Shown: positions 25,097-33,042, numbered from the stretch's first letter. The stretch is DNA of 64,000 bases from Streptomyces soli (GCF_003999195.1 NZ_RJVR01000126.1:55438-119437), one strand, 5' to 3'. A program made the numbers and translations. The notes: generated by a model not told the origin, from the sequence alone.

Positions 25097-26635
25097 ATGA
25101 AGTGGCTGAGCGCCGAGAACCTTGTGGCCATATCCACCGCGCTGCTCGGCCTCGCGGCGTCCTTCGCCGCGGTCTGGTACGAGCGCCGGGTGCCGCGCCG
25201 TAAACGAATCGGCTACCGCGTACAGATGGACACCCCCATCGGCAGCGACAGCCGCCACGGCCACGGTCAGGCCAACGTACGCCTCGGCCTGTTCAACGAC
25301 CTCCCCGACATGTCCGACGCCACCCTCGTCCTCCTGCGCATCGAGAACGACGGCGCAGAGAGCATCGCCGACACCGACTACACCAGCCGCAACGCCCTCC
25401 ACGGCCTGACCGCCGTCTTCACCGACCGCACCGTCCGGGGCGTCGCCGTCACCCAGCCCGAGGCCGACGCCGAGCACCTGATGGACCACTTCGCCCCGGC
25501 GGGCGGCATGAGCCACACCGGCAACACGATCCACCTCCCGCGTGTCCCGCTCAACCGGGGCCAGCACTACAAGCTGCTCGTCCTGCTCACCGGCGGCGGC
25601 GTCGGCTGCGACGTCCGCGTCACCGGCGGGCTCCGGGACGGCGCGGTGGTGCCCAACCGCAGCACGACGGTCGACGACAAGCCGCCGCTGTTCAGCAAGC
25701 CCGCCCGCTCGATCACCATCATGCTCACGATCTGCGTCACCGCCCTGGCCGGCATCATCGTCGTACGCCAGGACGTACCGCCCCCCATCGGCTGCGCCAA
25801 GGGCGGCCTCACCGTCATCGGCTCCACCGCCTTCGCCCCCGTCGCGGAAGCACTCTCCCAGCGGTACGAGTCGGACTGCCCGGGCTCGTCGATCACGGTG
25901 AGCGCGCACGGCAGCAACGAGGGTGTGCGGCAACTGGCGGAGACGGGCGACAACTCCGGGCACGGTTCCGCCGCCCTGATCGCCCTCTCCGACGGACCCA
26001 AGCCGGCCGGCAGTCCTCAGCTGAAGGAGGACCGCGTCGCCGTCTCCGCCTTCGCCCTGGTGGTCAACGACCGGGTGCCCGTCCGGAATCTGACGGTCAA
26101 GCAGATACGCACGATCTACCAGGGCGGCATCCTCAACTGGAAGCAGCTCGGCGGCCCCGACCTCCCTGTCCTCCTCGTCAGCCGCAACGCCGACTCCGGC
26201 ACCCGCGACCTGTTCCGCCGCCGCGTCCTCGGCGGTCTCGGCGAACCGGCCTTCACCTCCCGCGACTGCCAGCACAAGAACTCCCCAGGGGACACCGTCA
26301 TCCGCTGCGAACTCGACAGCACGGACGAAGTCCTCAACACCGTGGCCAAGCTCCCCGGCGCCATCGGCTACAGCGAACTGCGTGCCGCCACGTCCGCCAA
26401 GGGCCTGCACACCCTGCGCCTCGACGGCCGGGCCCCGTCGATCGAGGCCATCGGCGACAGCACGTACCCCTTCACGGACATCGAGTACGCCTACACCTAC
26501 GGCCGCCCGCCCACCGGATCCCTGGCCGCGAGCTTCCTGGACTTCCTGATCAGGGGCGGCGGCCAGGACGTGATGCGGGCCCACGGCCAGCTCCCCTGCT
26601 ACTCCCCGCAGGGGCTGGAACGCTGCCGCAGCTGA
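25097..26635 (+). CDS. Two-helix membrane protein with PstS-like substrate-binding domain
   Basis: 512 residues. Helix 1 (about 8-28) is followed by the basic stretch YERRVPRRKR, then a roughly 170-residue domain, helix 2 (about 205-224) and a PstS/SBP_bac-like domain (about 235-512: GSTAFAPVAEALSQRY, HGSNEGVRQL, VNDRVPVRNLTVKQIRTIYQGG, SRNADSGTRDLFRR). By the positive-inside rule the middle domain is cytoplasmic and the binding domain is extracytoplasmic. That layout fits a receptor or signalling adaptor better than an ABC transporter lipoprotein. No pst genes are adjacent. ATG with poor ribosome site; start inferred from the helix. Confidence 0.82.
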   Translation: MKWLSAENLVAISTALLGLAASFAAVWYERRVPRRKRIGYRVQMDTPIGSDSRHGHGQANVRLGLFNDLPDMSDATLVLLRIENDGAESIADTDYTSRNALHGLTAVFTDRTVRGVAVTQPEADAEHLMDHFAPAGGMSHTGNTIHLPRVPLNRGQHYKLLVLLTGGGVGCDVRVTGGLRDGAVVPNRSTTVDDKPPLFSKPARSITIMLTICVTALAGIIVVRQDVPPPIGCAKGGLTVIGSTAFAPVAEALSQRYESDCPGSSITVSAHGSNEGVRQLAETGDNSGHGSAALIALSDGPKPAGSPQLKEDRVAVSAFALVVNDRVPVRNLTVKQIRTIYQGGILNWKQLGGPDLPVLLVSRNADSGTRDLFRRRVLGGLGEPAFTSRDCQHKNSPGDTVIRCELDSTDEVLNTVAKLPGAIGYSELRAATSAKGLHTLRLDGRAPSIEAIGDSTYPFTDIEYAYTYGRPPTGSLAASFLDFLIRGGGQDVMRAHGQLPCYSPQGLERCRS

Positions 26636-26654
26636 CCCGCCACCCCTGCGACAA

Positions 26655-26900
26655 CTACCAGGCGGCGCCCGCGACCTGCCTGGTGGTGGCGTTGAGGCGG
26701 TTGAAGAGGTTGGTCAGGCCGATCATGAGGACCAGGGCCGCGAACTGCTGCTCGTCGTAGTGGCCGGTGGCATCGTTCCACACGTCGTCCGGCACCGGCT
26801 CGGCCCGGTCGGCGAGCCGGGTCGCGGCCTCGGTGAGCGCCAGCGCGGCGCGTTCGGCGTCGGTGAAGTAGGGTGCGCCCGACTCCTGTGCTGCCACCAT
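26655..26900 (-). pseudogene. AhpD/carboxymuconolactone-decarboxylase-like remnant
   Basis: C-terminal half of an AhpD-like protein (FTDAERAALALTEAATRLADR, VPDDVWNDATGHYDEQQFAALVLMIGLTNLFNRLNATTRQVAG). The N-terminal half bearing the catalytic CxxC and its proton-relay His is missing; upstream sequence is Pro/Ser-rich and non-homologous. Probably a dead fragment. Confidence 0.65.
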
Positions 26901-27013
26901 CCTCCTGGCACCGAGAACGTACCGGGGGTCGGTACAGCTCGGTGGAACGGACGTCGACGCCCTCGACGGGGGAAGTACGGGGGCACGGGGGGAAGAGGGC
27001 GTCGACGCCGCCA

Positions 27014-27865
27014 TCACCGCTTGCGGGCGACCCCCACGTACATGGGGACGGGTAGCCCGCTGCCCGCCGACTGATCGGGCTCGGAGTCGGGCTCGGGCTC
27101 AGGCCGCCAGTGCGGGGCCGAGACCACACCGGGGTCGAGGAGTTCGAGGCCGTCGAAGAACCGGACGACCTCGGCATGGGTGCGAGGGTAGAGGCCGGTG
27201 CCGCCCTTGCGGTACGAGGCCGCGACCTTGGCGATGGCCTCGGGGTCCACGTCCGGCGTGAGCTGGGTCAGGACGAGGTAGCTGCCCGGAGCGAGCGCGT
27301 CCAGGTAACGGCGGACCAGGCCGTAGGCGTCGTCCTCGTCCTCCGACACGAAGTGCATGAGGGCGACCATGGACAGCGCCACGGGCTCCGCGAAGTCCAG
27401 TATCTCCTGCGCCGGCTTGAGTATGCGCTCCGGCTCCCGGACGTCCGCCTGAAGGTAGTTGGTCGAGCCCTCGGGCGCGCTGCGCAGCAGGGCCTCAGCA
27501 TGGCGCAGGACGATGGGGTCGTTGTCCGCGTAGACGATCCGCGACTCCGGCGCGACCTCCTGGGCGATCTGGTGGAGGTTGGGCTCGGTGGGTATCCCGG
27601 TGCCGATGTCGAGGAACTGCCGGATGCCCTGCTGGGCGAGCAGGCGCGTCGCGCGGTGCATGAAGCGGCGGTTGGCCCTGGCGCCGACCTTGACGACCGG
27701 GTCGAGGCTGAGGATGCGCTTGCCCAGCTCCTCGTCGACCGGGTAGTTGTCCTTGCCGCCCAGGAACCAGTCGTACACGCGCGCCGGGTGCGGCTTGCTG
27801 GTGTCGATACGGTCGATACGGTCGGTCGGGTCGGTACGAGCTGTCGCGGGCTCATGTCCGGTCAT
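27014..27865 (-). CDS. SAM-dependent methyltransferase, PF04672-type (DUF574)
   Basis: 283-residue protein of the actinobacterial family with HPARVYDWFLGGKDNYPVDEELG, the SAM-binding loop FLDIGTGIPTEPNLHQIAQ, VYADNDPIVLRHAEALL and ALMHFVSEDEDDAYGLVRRY. Very common near XRE-DUF5753/DUF397 loci in Streptomyces, as here. Substrate unknown. The N-terminal TDPTDRIDRIDTSK is encoded by short tandem repeats (27783-27840). Confidence 0.9.
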   Translation of the reverse strand: MTGHEPATARTDPTDRIDRIDTSKPHPARVYDWFLGGKDNYPVDEELGKRILSLDPVVKVGARANRRFMHRATRLLAQQGIRQFLDIGTGIPTEPNLHQIAQEVAPESRIVYADNDPIVLRHAEALLRSAPEGSTNYLQADVREPERILKPAQEILDFAEPVALSMVALMHFVSEDEDDAYGLVRRYLDALAPGSYLVLTQLTPDVDPEAIAKVAASYRKGGTGLYPRTHAEVVRFFDGLELLDPGVVSAPHWRPEPEPDSEPDQSAGSGLPVPMYVGVARKR

Positions 27866-27904
27866 GCAGCGCTCCGTTGCGGTGTCGGTCGGTCAACCAG
27901 TCGG

Positions 27905-28165
27905 TCAGGAGAGCAGGAAGTCGGCCTCGCCGTCCTTCGCCCCCTGGATGAACGCGGTGAACTCACTGTCCGTGCAGATCAGGGCCGGACCGTCCGGATC
28001 GGTGGACTGCCGCAGGGCGATCCGGCCGTCGCCCAGCCTCATCGCCTCGATGCAGTTGCCGCCGTTGCCACCGCTCCAGGGCTTGTGCCAGCCCTCGGTG
28101 CCGAGGTCGGCGGCGCGCATCCCGTTCCGTATGCCCCCGTTCCTGGCGATGCGTCCGCGATCCAT
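27905..28165 (-). CDS. DUF397 domain protein
   Basis: 86 residues: WHKPWSGGNGGNCIEAMRLGDGRIALRQSTDPDGPALICTDSEFTAFIQGAKDGEFD-like pattern ending in FLLS. DUF397 proteins pair with XRE-DUF5753 regulators in streptomycetes and may act as antitoxin-like or ligand partners. ATG at 28165 directly abuts the regulator's stop (28166), so the two are co-translated. Confidence 0.9.
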   Translation of the reverse strand: MDRGRIARNGGIRNGMRAADLGTEGWHKPWSGGNGGNCIEAMRLGDGRIALRQSTDPDGPALICTDSEFTAFIQGAKDGEADFLLS

Positions 28166-29026
28166 TCAGAGCTCCTTGCGGAAATCCCGGAGGATCTCCT
28201 TCGTACGCTGCGCGGTGGCCGCCTGCGCCACCATGTGGTCCATGACCTCCAGGTGGGAGGCGACCTCGGCCCGCTCGTCGAGGTAGACGGCGCCAGTCAG
28301 ATACTCGACGTAGACCATGTCCGGCAGCTCCGGGACGGCGAAGCGGAAGAGGACGAACGGCCCGTACGTGCCGGGGTGGTGCCCGGAGGCGAACTCGGCT
28401 ATCTGCACGGTGACGTTGGGCATCGTGGCGGCCTTGAGGAGCCGGTCGGCCTGGGCACGCATGACGGCCGGGGTGCCGACGGGCCGGCGCAGTACGGTCT
28501 CGTCCAGCACCACCCACAGGCGCGGGGCGTCCGGGCGGGTCAGCAGGGTCTGGCGTTCCATGCGCAGCGCCACGTGGCGTTCGATCTCGTCGGGCCGGAT
28601 CTGCCCGACGGAGCCGGTGCGCAGGATGGCCCGGGCGTAGTCCTCGGTCTGCAACAGGCCCGGGATGAAGTGGGGTTCGTACGAGCGGATCAGACTCGCC
28701 GCGCCCTCCAGGCTGACATGCACGCTGAACCAGTCCGGCAGTATGTCGTGGAACCGCTGCCACCAGCCGGGCTTGTTGGCCTCCTCGGCGAGTATGACGA
28801 AGGCTTCGGCCTCGTCCGTGGCGATCCCGTAGGCCCTCAGCAGCAGTTGTACGTACGGGATCTTCAGCGCGACCTCGGCGGTCTCCATCCGGCGGATGGT
28901 GGTGGGCGCCACCCGAAGTACCGTGGCGGCCTCCTCGCGCCTCAACCCCGCTTTTTCCCGAAGGGTTTGAAGGCGTTTGCCGAGGACGACCTGACCCACC
29001 GTCGGGGCCGGCCGCGGTTCACTCAC
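28166..29026 (-). CDS. XRE-family regulator with DUF5753 (WhiJ-like)
   Basis: 286 residues: N-terminal helix-turn-helix (LGKRLQTLREKAGLRREEAATVLRVAPTTIRRME), then DUF5753 with IPGLLQTEDYARAIL, RQTLLTRPDAPRLWVVLDETVLRRPVG and FVLFRFAVPELPDMVYVEYL. Start GTG at 29026 with GGGGGAGG site. With DUF397 and the divergent ATPase it forms the typical three-gene set of the whiJ/abaA type in Streptomyces, linked to development. A palindrome (29087-29107) between it and the ATPase is its likely operator. Confidence 0.92.
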   Translation of the reverse strand: MSEPRPAPTVGQVVLGKRLQTLREKAGLRREEAATVLRVAPTTIRRMETAEVALKIPYVQLLLRAYGIATDEAEAFVILAEEANKPGWWQRFHDILPDWFSVHVSLEGAASLIRSYEPHFIPGLLQTEDYARAILRTGSVGQIRPDEIERHVALRMERQTLLTRPDAPRLWVVLDETVLRRPVGTPAVMRAQADRLLKAATMPNVTVQIAEFASGHHPGTYGPFVLFRFAVPELPDMVYVEYLTGAVYLDERAEVASHLEVMDHMVAQAATAQRTKEILRDFRKEL

Positions 29027-29086
29027 GTCTGCCTCCCCCGCACGCTCGTGTGAGCAGTGTGACATGCCCGGGACGGGCGGCGTGGG

Positions 29087-29107
29087 CACTCTGGAAATTT
29101 CAGAGTG
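29087..29107. promoter_or_regulatory. 21-base palindrome, probable operator of the XRE regulator
   Basis: CACTCTG, then GAAATTT, then CAGAGTG: perfect seven-base arms and two further pairs in the AT centre. Located between the divergent XRE-DUF5753 gene and the ATPase gene. Confidence 0.65.
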
Positions 29108-29147
29108 ACCCTTGCCAAGTGCTCGCGGCGAAGCGCATAGTGACGCC

Positions 29148-29618
29148 GTGACCGCACCCGGTAACGCGATGACACAGTGGCCACCAGGCCCGGATACCGG
29201 CACCGATGGCGGCCGCCGGTACGCCTTCGCACTGCCGGCGCGAGCGGAGTCCGTCGCATACGCCCGTGGTCGGACGCGGGCGCGGCTGGCCCGCTGGAAT
29301 CTCGACGCGGGAACCCGCGAAACCGCTGCCCTGGTGATCTCCGAACTCGCCACCAACGCCGTCGTCCACGCCGGCGGCGAAACGATCCTGTGCGAGCTGG
29401 CCGATCACGGACTGCGGCTCTACGTCGCGGTGCACGACCATGGGGTTGGCCCGAACAGCCCTCGGGCCAACCCCCTCCCCGGCGAGGCCGACAGCGGCCG
29501 CGGGCTGCTCGTCGTCCAGTGCCTCAGCGACGCCTGGGGCGTCCACGACACCGAGCCCGGACCGGGCCGCGTCGTCTGGGCCGAACTGCCTTACGGAGCA
29601 GGGCTCTTGCCGGGCTGA
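29148..29618 (+). CDS. Anti-sigma-type ATP-binding protein (RsbW/AbaA-like)
   Basis: About 157 residues forming a single HATPase_c domain: YAFALPARAESVAYARGRTRARLARWNL, N-box ALVISELATNAVVHAG, VHDHGVGP and G-box DSGRGLLVVQCLSDAWGV. Probable cytosolic serine kinase or anti-sigma-type regulator. GTG at 29148, or ATG at 29169. The 3' end overlaps the convergent GNAT gene by 28 bases. Confidence 0.85.
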   Translation: MTAPGNAMTQWPPGPDTGTDGGRRYAFALPARAESVAYARGRTRARLARWNLDAGTRETAALVISELATNAVVHAGGETILCELADHGLRLYVAVHDHGVGPNSPRANPLPGEADSGRGLLVVQCLSDAWGVHDTEPGPGRVVWAELPYGAGLLPG

Positions 29619-30385
29619 TACGCGTACGGCGTCGTGGTGCTCAGCGCCGCGAAGCCGAGCCGCTCCAGGATCGGCCGGCTCTGCGAGGAGGCATCTACCT
29701 GCAGAAAGCGGTAGCCCAGCTCGGTCGCGATACGGGCCCGGTGGCTGACCAGCGCCCGGTAGATCCCGCGGCCCCGCCAGGCGGACACGGTGCCGCCGCC
29801 CCACAGGCTCGCGAAGTCGGTGCCGGGGTGCAGCTCCATCCGCGCCGCGCACACCGGCACGTCGCCGGCCATCGCGAGGACCACGCTCACCGTGTCCGGG
29901 CTCTTGGTGAGCCGGCCGAGCACCTGCTGCCGCAGGCGGGAGCTGCTCGTGCCGAATGCCTGGTCGTGGACGTCCATCACCAGATCCACGCCGGCCGGGT
30001 CGGTCACCGGCTCCAGGCGGACGCCCTCCGGCAGAGCGAGGCCCGTGGGCAGCTCACCGGCCTCGGCGATCATCAGCGTTTCCGCGGGCTCGGGCGTGAA
30101 CCCCGCCGCCGCCAGCCGCGCGCCGAGGTCGGCGGGGCGGTCATGGTCGTACAGCTTCCACTCGAACTCACCCCCGAGGGAGGCGAAGTACCCTACCTGC
30201 TCCTCGATCGCCGCGTCGGCCGTGTCCTGGTCCAGCCCCGACCAGACCACGCCGTTCCAGTCGTTCTCGGCGCCGACCTGCCGCACCACCCCACCGGTCC
30301 GCTCGACCCGTACCCCCGGGCCGTCCGGCGACGCGTCCCGGCGCATCTGCTGATCGAACAGGGCGCGTACCGCATCGTGATCCAT
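29591..30385 (-). CDS. GNAT family N-acetyltransferase
   Basis: 264 residues: AVRALFDQQMRRDASPDGPGVRVERTG at the start, a C-terminal acetyl-CoA motif WRGRGIYRALVSHRARIATELGYRFLQVDAS and LERLGFAALSTTTPYAY. The signature R/QxxGxG/A loop is WRGRGI. Intact. Target unknown. ATG at 30385. Transcribed away from the neighbouring transposon. Confidence 0.9.
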   Translation of the reverse strand: MDHDAVRALFDQQMRRDASPDGPGVRVERTGGVVRQVGAENDWNGVVWSGLDQDTADAAIEEQVGYFASLGGEFEWKLYDHDRPADLGARLAAAGFTPEPAETLMIAEAGELPTGLALPEGVRLEPVTDPAGVDLVMDVHDQAFGTSSSRLRQQVLGRLTKSPDTVSVVLAMAGDVPVCAARMELHPGTDFASLWGGGTVSAWRGRGIYRALVSHRARIATELGYRFLQVDASSQSRPILERLGFAALSTTTPYAYQPGKSPAP

Positions 30386-30489
30386 CCGCACAGTGCAGCA
30401 CCGGACGGGGGAGCGCGCCAACGGATTTCCCCGGCGTCAGGAGTCGACCGGGCCCGCGAATGTCCCGGACCCATCGGTCACGTCAGGGA

Positions 30490-30700
30490 GTCAACTTGAC
30501 CCGGCCCTGGAGGGCCGGGCTTGGAGGTAGGGCGCGGCTGGCTGTCGTGTGGCCTCCTCCGTCTGAGCCACCTATGGGGTGACTGGGACGCGTGACTCAC
30601 GCCCCGCGATCCACACCGTCTCGCCCTTGCGGGCGATGTTGTGGGATGCGTTGTCGTCCGCGTGCATCGTGAGGCCGCAGTTGCGGCACGCGAACGTTGC
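30490..30700 (-). ncRNA. Predicted omega (reRNA) guide RNA of TnpB
   Basis: In TnpB systems a non-coding RNA overlaps the 3' end of tnpB and the right end of the element, and the next 15-20 bases of flanking DNA form the guide. Here the equivalent region starts inside the tnpB 3' end and finishes near 30490, after the right-end hairpin; the flanking guide would be about 30471-30489 on the minus strand. Placement is by analogy only; the 5' limit is a guess. Confidence 0.45.
30500..30519. repeat. Right-end hairpin of the IS605-type element
   Basis: Perfect nine-base stem with two-base loop, CCCGGCCCTGGAGGGCCGGG, 53 bases beyond the tnpB stop. Subterminal palindromes of this size are the binding sites of TnpA in IS200/IS605 elements, and would also form the end of the omega-RNA scaffold. 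Confidence 0.7.
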
Positions 30701-31744
30701 TTGATCGACGCGGTTCTTCCGCTCGATGTGTCCGCACTCGGAGCATTGCTGGCTGGTGTACGCCGGATCGACGTACACCAGCGGCACCCCGGCCCGCTTC
30801 GCCTTGTACTCCACGAAAGCGGCGAGCTGGTGGAAGCTCCACGAGTGCAGTTGTGCCCGCTGGTCCTTGCGGAGCCGTACCCGGCTGCGGATGCCCGTGA
30901 GGTCCTCCAGGGCGATACCCGCACCGGTGCGTTCAGCGGTGGTGACGATGGTCTTGGAGATGATGTGGTTGACGTTGGCGGTGTGCCGCTGCTCCTTGCG
31001 GGAGCGCTTCTTGAGCAGCCGATTGGCGGACTTGGTGCCCTTGGCCTGCAATTTCTTCCGCAGGCCGAGCTGCCGCTTGCGGTGCCGGTTCAGGCCGCGT
31101 CCGGCGGCCCGGTAGCCGGTGGAAGTGGTGGCGATGTTGACGATCCCCAGGTCCACGCCGATGAACCCGTCGGGGTTCTCGTTCAGCGGGATATCGGGCA
31201 CGTCGCACGTGGCGACCAGGTAGAAGGCACCGTCACGCTCGATCAGGTCGGATTCGCCCTGCCGATGCTCACGCAGGGTCTTGAGGGCGTCGGCAGAGCA
31301 CGCGAAGCGGATGTTCTTGAGCCGACCGGCCGTAGACCAGATCGACACCGTCCCGGCGTCGTACTGCCAGGACAGACACCGGTCGTCATACGGCTGCGCG
31401 GCGTTCGGCCGGAAAACGATCGGCTTGGACTCCGCCTTGATCCGGCGCTTGGAGCCCGGTTTGCCGAGGTTCCCGGCACGGAGGTTCGCCTTCAACGCGG
31501 TGTAGGCGTCGCGGGTCTTCTTGATCACATGCTGGGCGGCCTGTGCCCCCAGCCCTCGGGCCTTCAGCGCGGCATAGGCGTGCTTGCGCAGCTCGTACTC
31601 ACGCGGAACACCGCGCTCGAAAGCCACCCCGGACACCCAGTTCGCCGCGTCGTTGACCGTGCGCAGGGTGCACTCCAGTGCAGCCGTCTGTTCGGGTGAC
31701 GGCAGGAGCTTGACCTGCGTCACCCGCTTCATGCCCGAAATCAT
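30572..31744 (-). CDS. tnpB: TnpB RNA-guided nuclease (OrfB)
   Basis: 390 residues. N-terminal helix-turn-helix-like region (MKRVTQVKLLPSPEQTAALECTL), RuvC motif I GVDLGI (D198), motif II LEDLTGI (E280), motif III HADDNASHNIA (D363), and the zinc ribbon CSECG ... CRNCG (C334, C337, C353, C356). All catalytic residues are present. TnpB is guided by its omega RNA to cut the empty donor site, helping the element persist. Start ATG at 31744, or ATG at 31732 (MKRVTQ). Eleven bases separate it from tnpA, transcribed the other way. Confidence 0.93.
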   Translation of the reverse strand: MISGMKRVTQVKLLPSPEQTAALECTLRTVNDAANWVSGVAFERGVPREYELRKHAYAALKARGLGAQAAQHVIKKTRDAYTALKANLRAGNLGKPGSKRRIKAESKPIVFRPNAAQPYDDRCLSWQYDAGTVSIWSTAGRLKNIRFACSADALKTLREHRQGESDLIERDGAFYLVATCDVPDIPLNENPDGFIGVDLGIVNIATTSTGYRAAGRGLNRHRKRQLGLRKKLQAKGTKSANRLLKKRSRKEQRHTANVNHIISKTIVTTAERTGAGIALEDLTGIRSRVRLRKDQRAQLHSWSFHQLAAFVEYKAKRAGVPLVYVDPAYTSQQCSECGHIERKNRVDQATFACRNCGLTMHADDNASHNIARKGETVWIAGRESRVPVTP

Positions 31745-31755
31745 ATCATTGATCT

Positions 31756-32184
31756 ATGTCACCCAGATGGGAATCAAACCCCAACATCCGCAGGGGTCGA
31801 ACGGTCGTCTATACCCTCCACGCCCACTTGGTCTTCACACCCAAATACCGGCGCGGACCGTTCACCGACGAGATTCTTCGACGCTGCGAAGAGATCATGC
31901 GGGCTGTCTGCGCCGACTTCGAGACCGACCTGGTCGAGTTCAACGGCGAGACCGACCACGTGCACTTGCTTGTGCACTACCCACCGAAGGTCGCACTGTC
32001 GCGGCTGGTCGGCTCACTCAAGGGAGTCTCCGCCCGTCGCCTCCGCCAGGAGTACCCAGAGCACATCCGCAAGTACCTGTGGGGGGATCACTTCTGGTCT
32101 CCCTCGTACTTCGCGGCATCGTGCGGTGGCGCACCGCTGTCGATCATCAAGGAGTACATCGAGAACCAGAAGCGACCGCAGTGA
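31756..32184 (+). CDS. tnpA: IS200/IS605 transposase TnpA (Y1 HUH)
   Basis: 142 residues. HUH metal motif DHVHLLV (H68, H70), YTLHAHLVFTPKYRR, SLKGVSARRLRQEYPE, and the catalytic Tyr in IIKEYIENQ (Y134). Complete, so it should be able to excise and insert single-stranded element copies using the end hairpins. ATG at 31756. Confidence 0.93.
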   Translation: MSPRWESNPNIRRGRTVVYTLHAHLVFTPKYRRGPFTDEILRRCEEIMRAVCADFETDLVEFNGETDHVHLLVHYPPKVALSRLVGSLKGVSARRLRQEYPEHIRKYLWGDHFWSPSYFAASCGGAPLSIIKEYIENQKRPQ

Positions 32185-32185
32185 T

Positions 32186-32208
32186 ACGGCGGTGCTCCGC
32201 ACCGCCGT
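32186..32208 (+). terminator. Hairpin just after tnpA
   Basis: Nine-base stem ACGGCGGTG / CACCGCCGT with loop CTCCG, two bases after the tnpA stop. No T-tract, but a plausible terminator or insulator of outside transcription. Confidence 0.5.
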
Positions 32209-32211
32209 GAC

Positions 32212-33042
32212 TCAGGAAGCGATTCCTCCCAGGCCTGAAGGCCTGGGGTTCCTCGCTAGATCCTGCTGAAGGGCCTTGGCCGTCGCCGGGTCGGCGGGCA
32301 GGAAGGTCTCGACGGCGAGCTCGGAGACGGTGACGTCCATGGGTGTGTTGAAGGTCGTGGCCGTCGAGATGAAGGACAGCAGCTGTCCGCCGTGCGCGAT
32401 GCGCATCGGCAGTGCGAAGGGCAGGGCGGTCCCGGGACCGGCTTCGGCCGCCTCGTCGGGCTCGGGGGCGGGAACGGAATACGCGGCGACCTCCTCGTAC
32501 AGGGCCCGCAAGTGCCCGGAGGCACGCAGAGCGATCTGACGCTCCATGCGCTCCAGCAGATGCGCCCGCCACTCGCCGAGGTTGAGGATGTGCGGGGCGA
32601 GGCCCTCGGGGTGGAGGGTGAGCCGCATCGCGTTCATCGGCGGCCGTAGCAGGTGGTCCGCGACGACGGCGACCAGAGCCGCGATGCCGCGGTTGGCGGC
32701 CATGACGTCGTACGTCCCGTTCATCACCAGCGCCGGATACGGCTCGTACGCGGTCAGCAGCCGCTCCAGGCCGGTGCGCAGCGGGTCCATCGCGGGGTCG
32801 TGCAGGGGGGTCTCGGGGTAGGCGGGGGCGTAGCCGGCGGCGACGAGCAGGGCGTTGCGGTCGCGTACGGGGACCTCCAGCTGCTCGGCGAGCCGCAGCA
32901 CCATCGGCTGGCTGGGGCGGGAGCGGCCGGTCTCGATGAAGCTGATGTGCCGGGCGGAGCTGTCGGCGCGCAAGGCGAGTTCGAGCTGGCTGATGCGGCG
33001 CTGCTCCCGCCAGCCGCGCAGTAGCGTTCCCACGGTCGTCAT
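32212..33042 (-). CDS. XRE-family regulator with MmyB-like ligand domain, C-terminus replaced by IS sequence
   Basis: 276 residues: HTH (LGTLLRGWREQRRISQLELALRADSSARHISFIETGRSRPS) and MmyB-type domain (LVAAGYAPAYPETPL, PALVMNGTYDVMAANRGIAAL, LLRPPMNAMRLTLHPEGLAPHI). Family members end soon after AVETFLPADxATAxxL; here the last 15 or so residues (RNPRPSGLGGIAS) are encoded by the left end of the transposon. The insertion removed only the tail, so the protein may still work. ATG at 33042, reading towards the transposon. Confidence 0.85.
   Translation of the reverse strand: MTTVGTLLRGWREQRRISQLELALRADSSARHISFIETGRSRPSQPMVLRLAEQLEVPVRDRNALLVAAGYAPAYPETPLHDPAMDPLRTGLERLLTAYEPYPALVMNGTYDVMAANRGIAALVAVVADHLLRPPMNAMRLTLHPEGLAPHILNLGEWRAHLLERMERQIALRASGHLRALYEEVAAYSVPAPEPDEAAEAGPGTALPFALPMRIAHGGQLLSFISTATTFNTPMDVTVSELAVETFLPADPATAKALQQDLARNPRPSGLGGIAS
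32228..32247. repeat. Left-end hairpin of the IS605-type element
   Basis: Perfect nine-base stem with two-base loop, CCCAGGCCTGAAGGCCTGGG, about 15 bases inside the estimated left boundary. Pairs in form with 30500-30519. Confidence 0.7.

Larger units (their letters stand above)
30490..32262. mobile_element. IS200/IS605-family element, intact (divergent tnpA and tnpB)
   Basis: About 1.77 kb. Contains a complete Y1 HUH transposase (31756-32184, +) and a complete TnpB nuclease (30572-31744, -), divergent as in IS605. Hairpins with nine-base stems and two-base loops lie near both ends: CCCGGCCCT/AGGGCCGGG at 30500-30519 (right end, 3' of tnpB) and CCCAGGCCT/AGGCCTGGG at 32228-32247 (left end, 3' of tnpA). 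Limits are estimated from these hairpins and from where the XRE gene stops matching its family. No terminal inverted repeats or target duplication, as expected for this family. Both enzymes keep their catalytic residues, so it may be active. Confidence 0.8.

Noticed and set aside
27783..27840. Tandem GTCGATACG-type repeats as a possible CRISPR or regulatory array
   Set aside because: They are two or three short units coding TDRIDRID at the start of the methyltransferase; no spacers and no cas genes.
32186..32262. Attachment site of a prophage or integrative element
   Set aside because: The repeats are explained by the IS605-type hairpins; no integrase or tRNA nearby.
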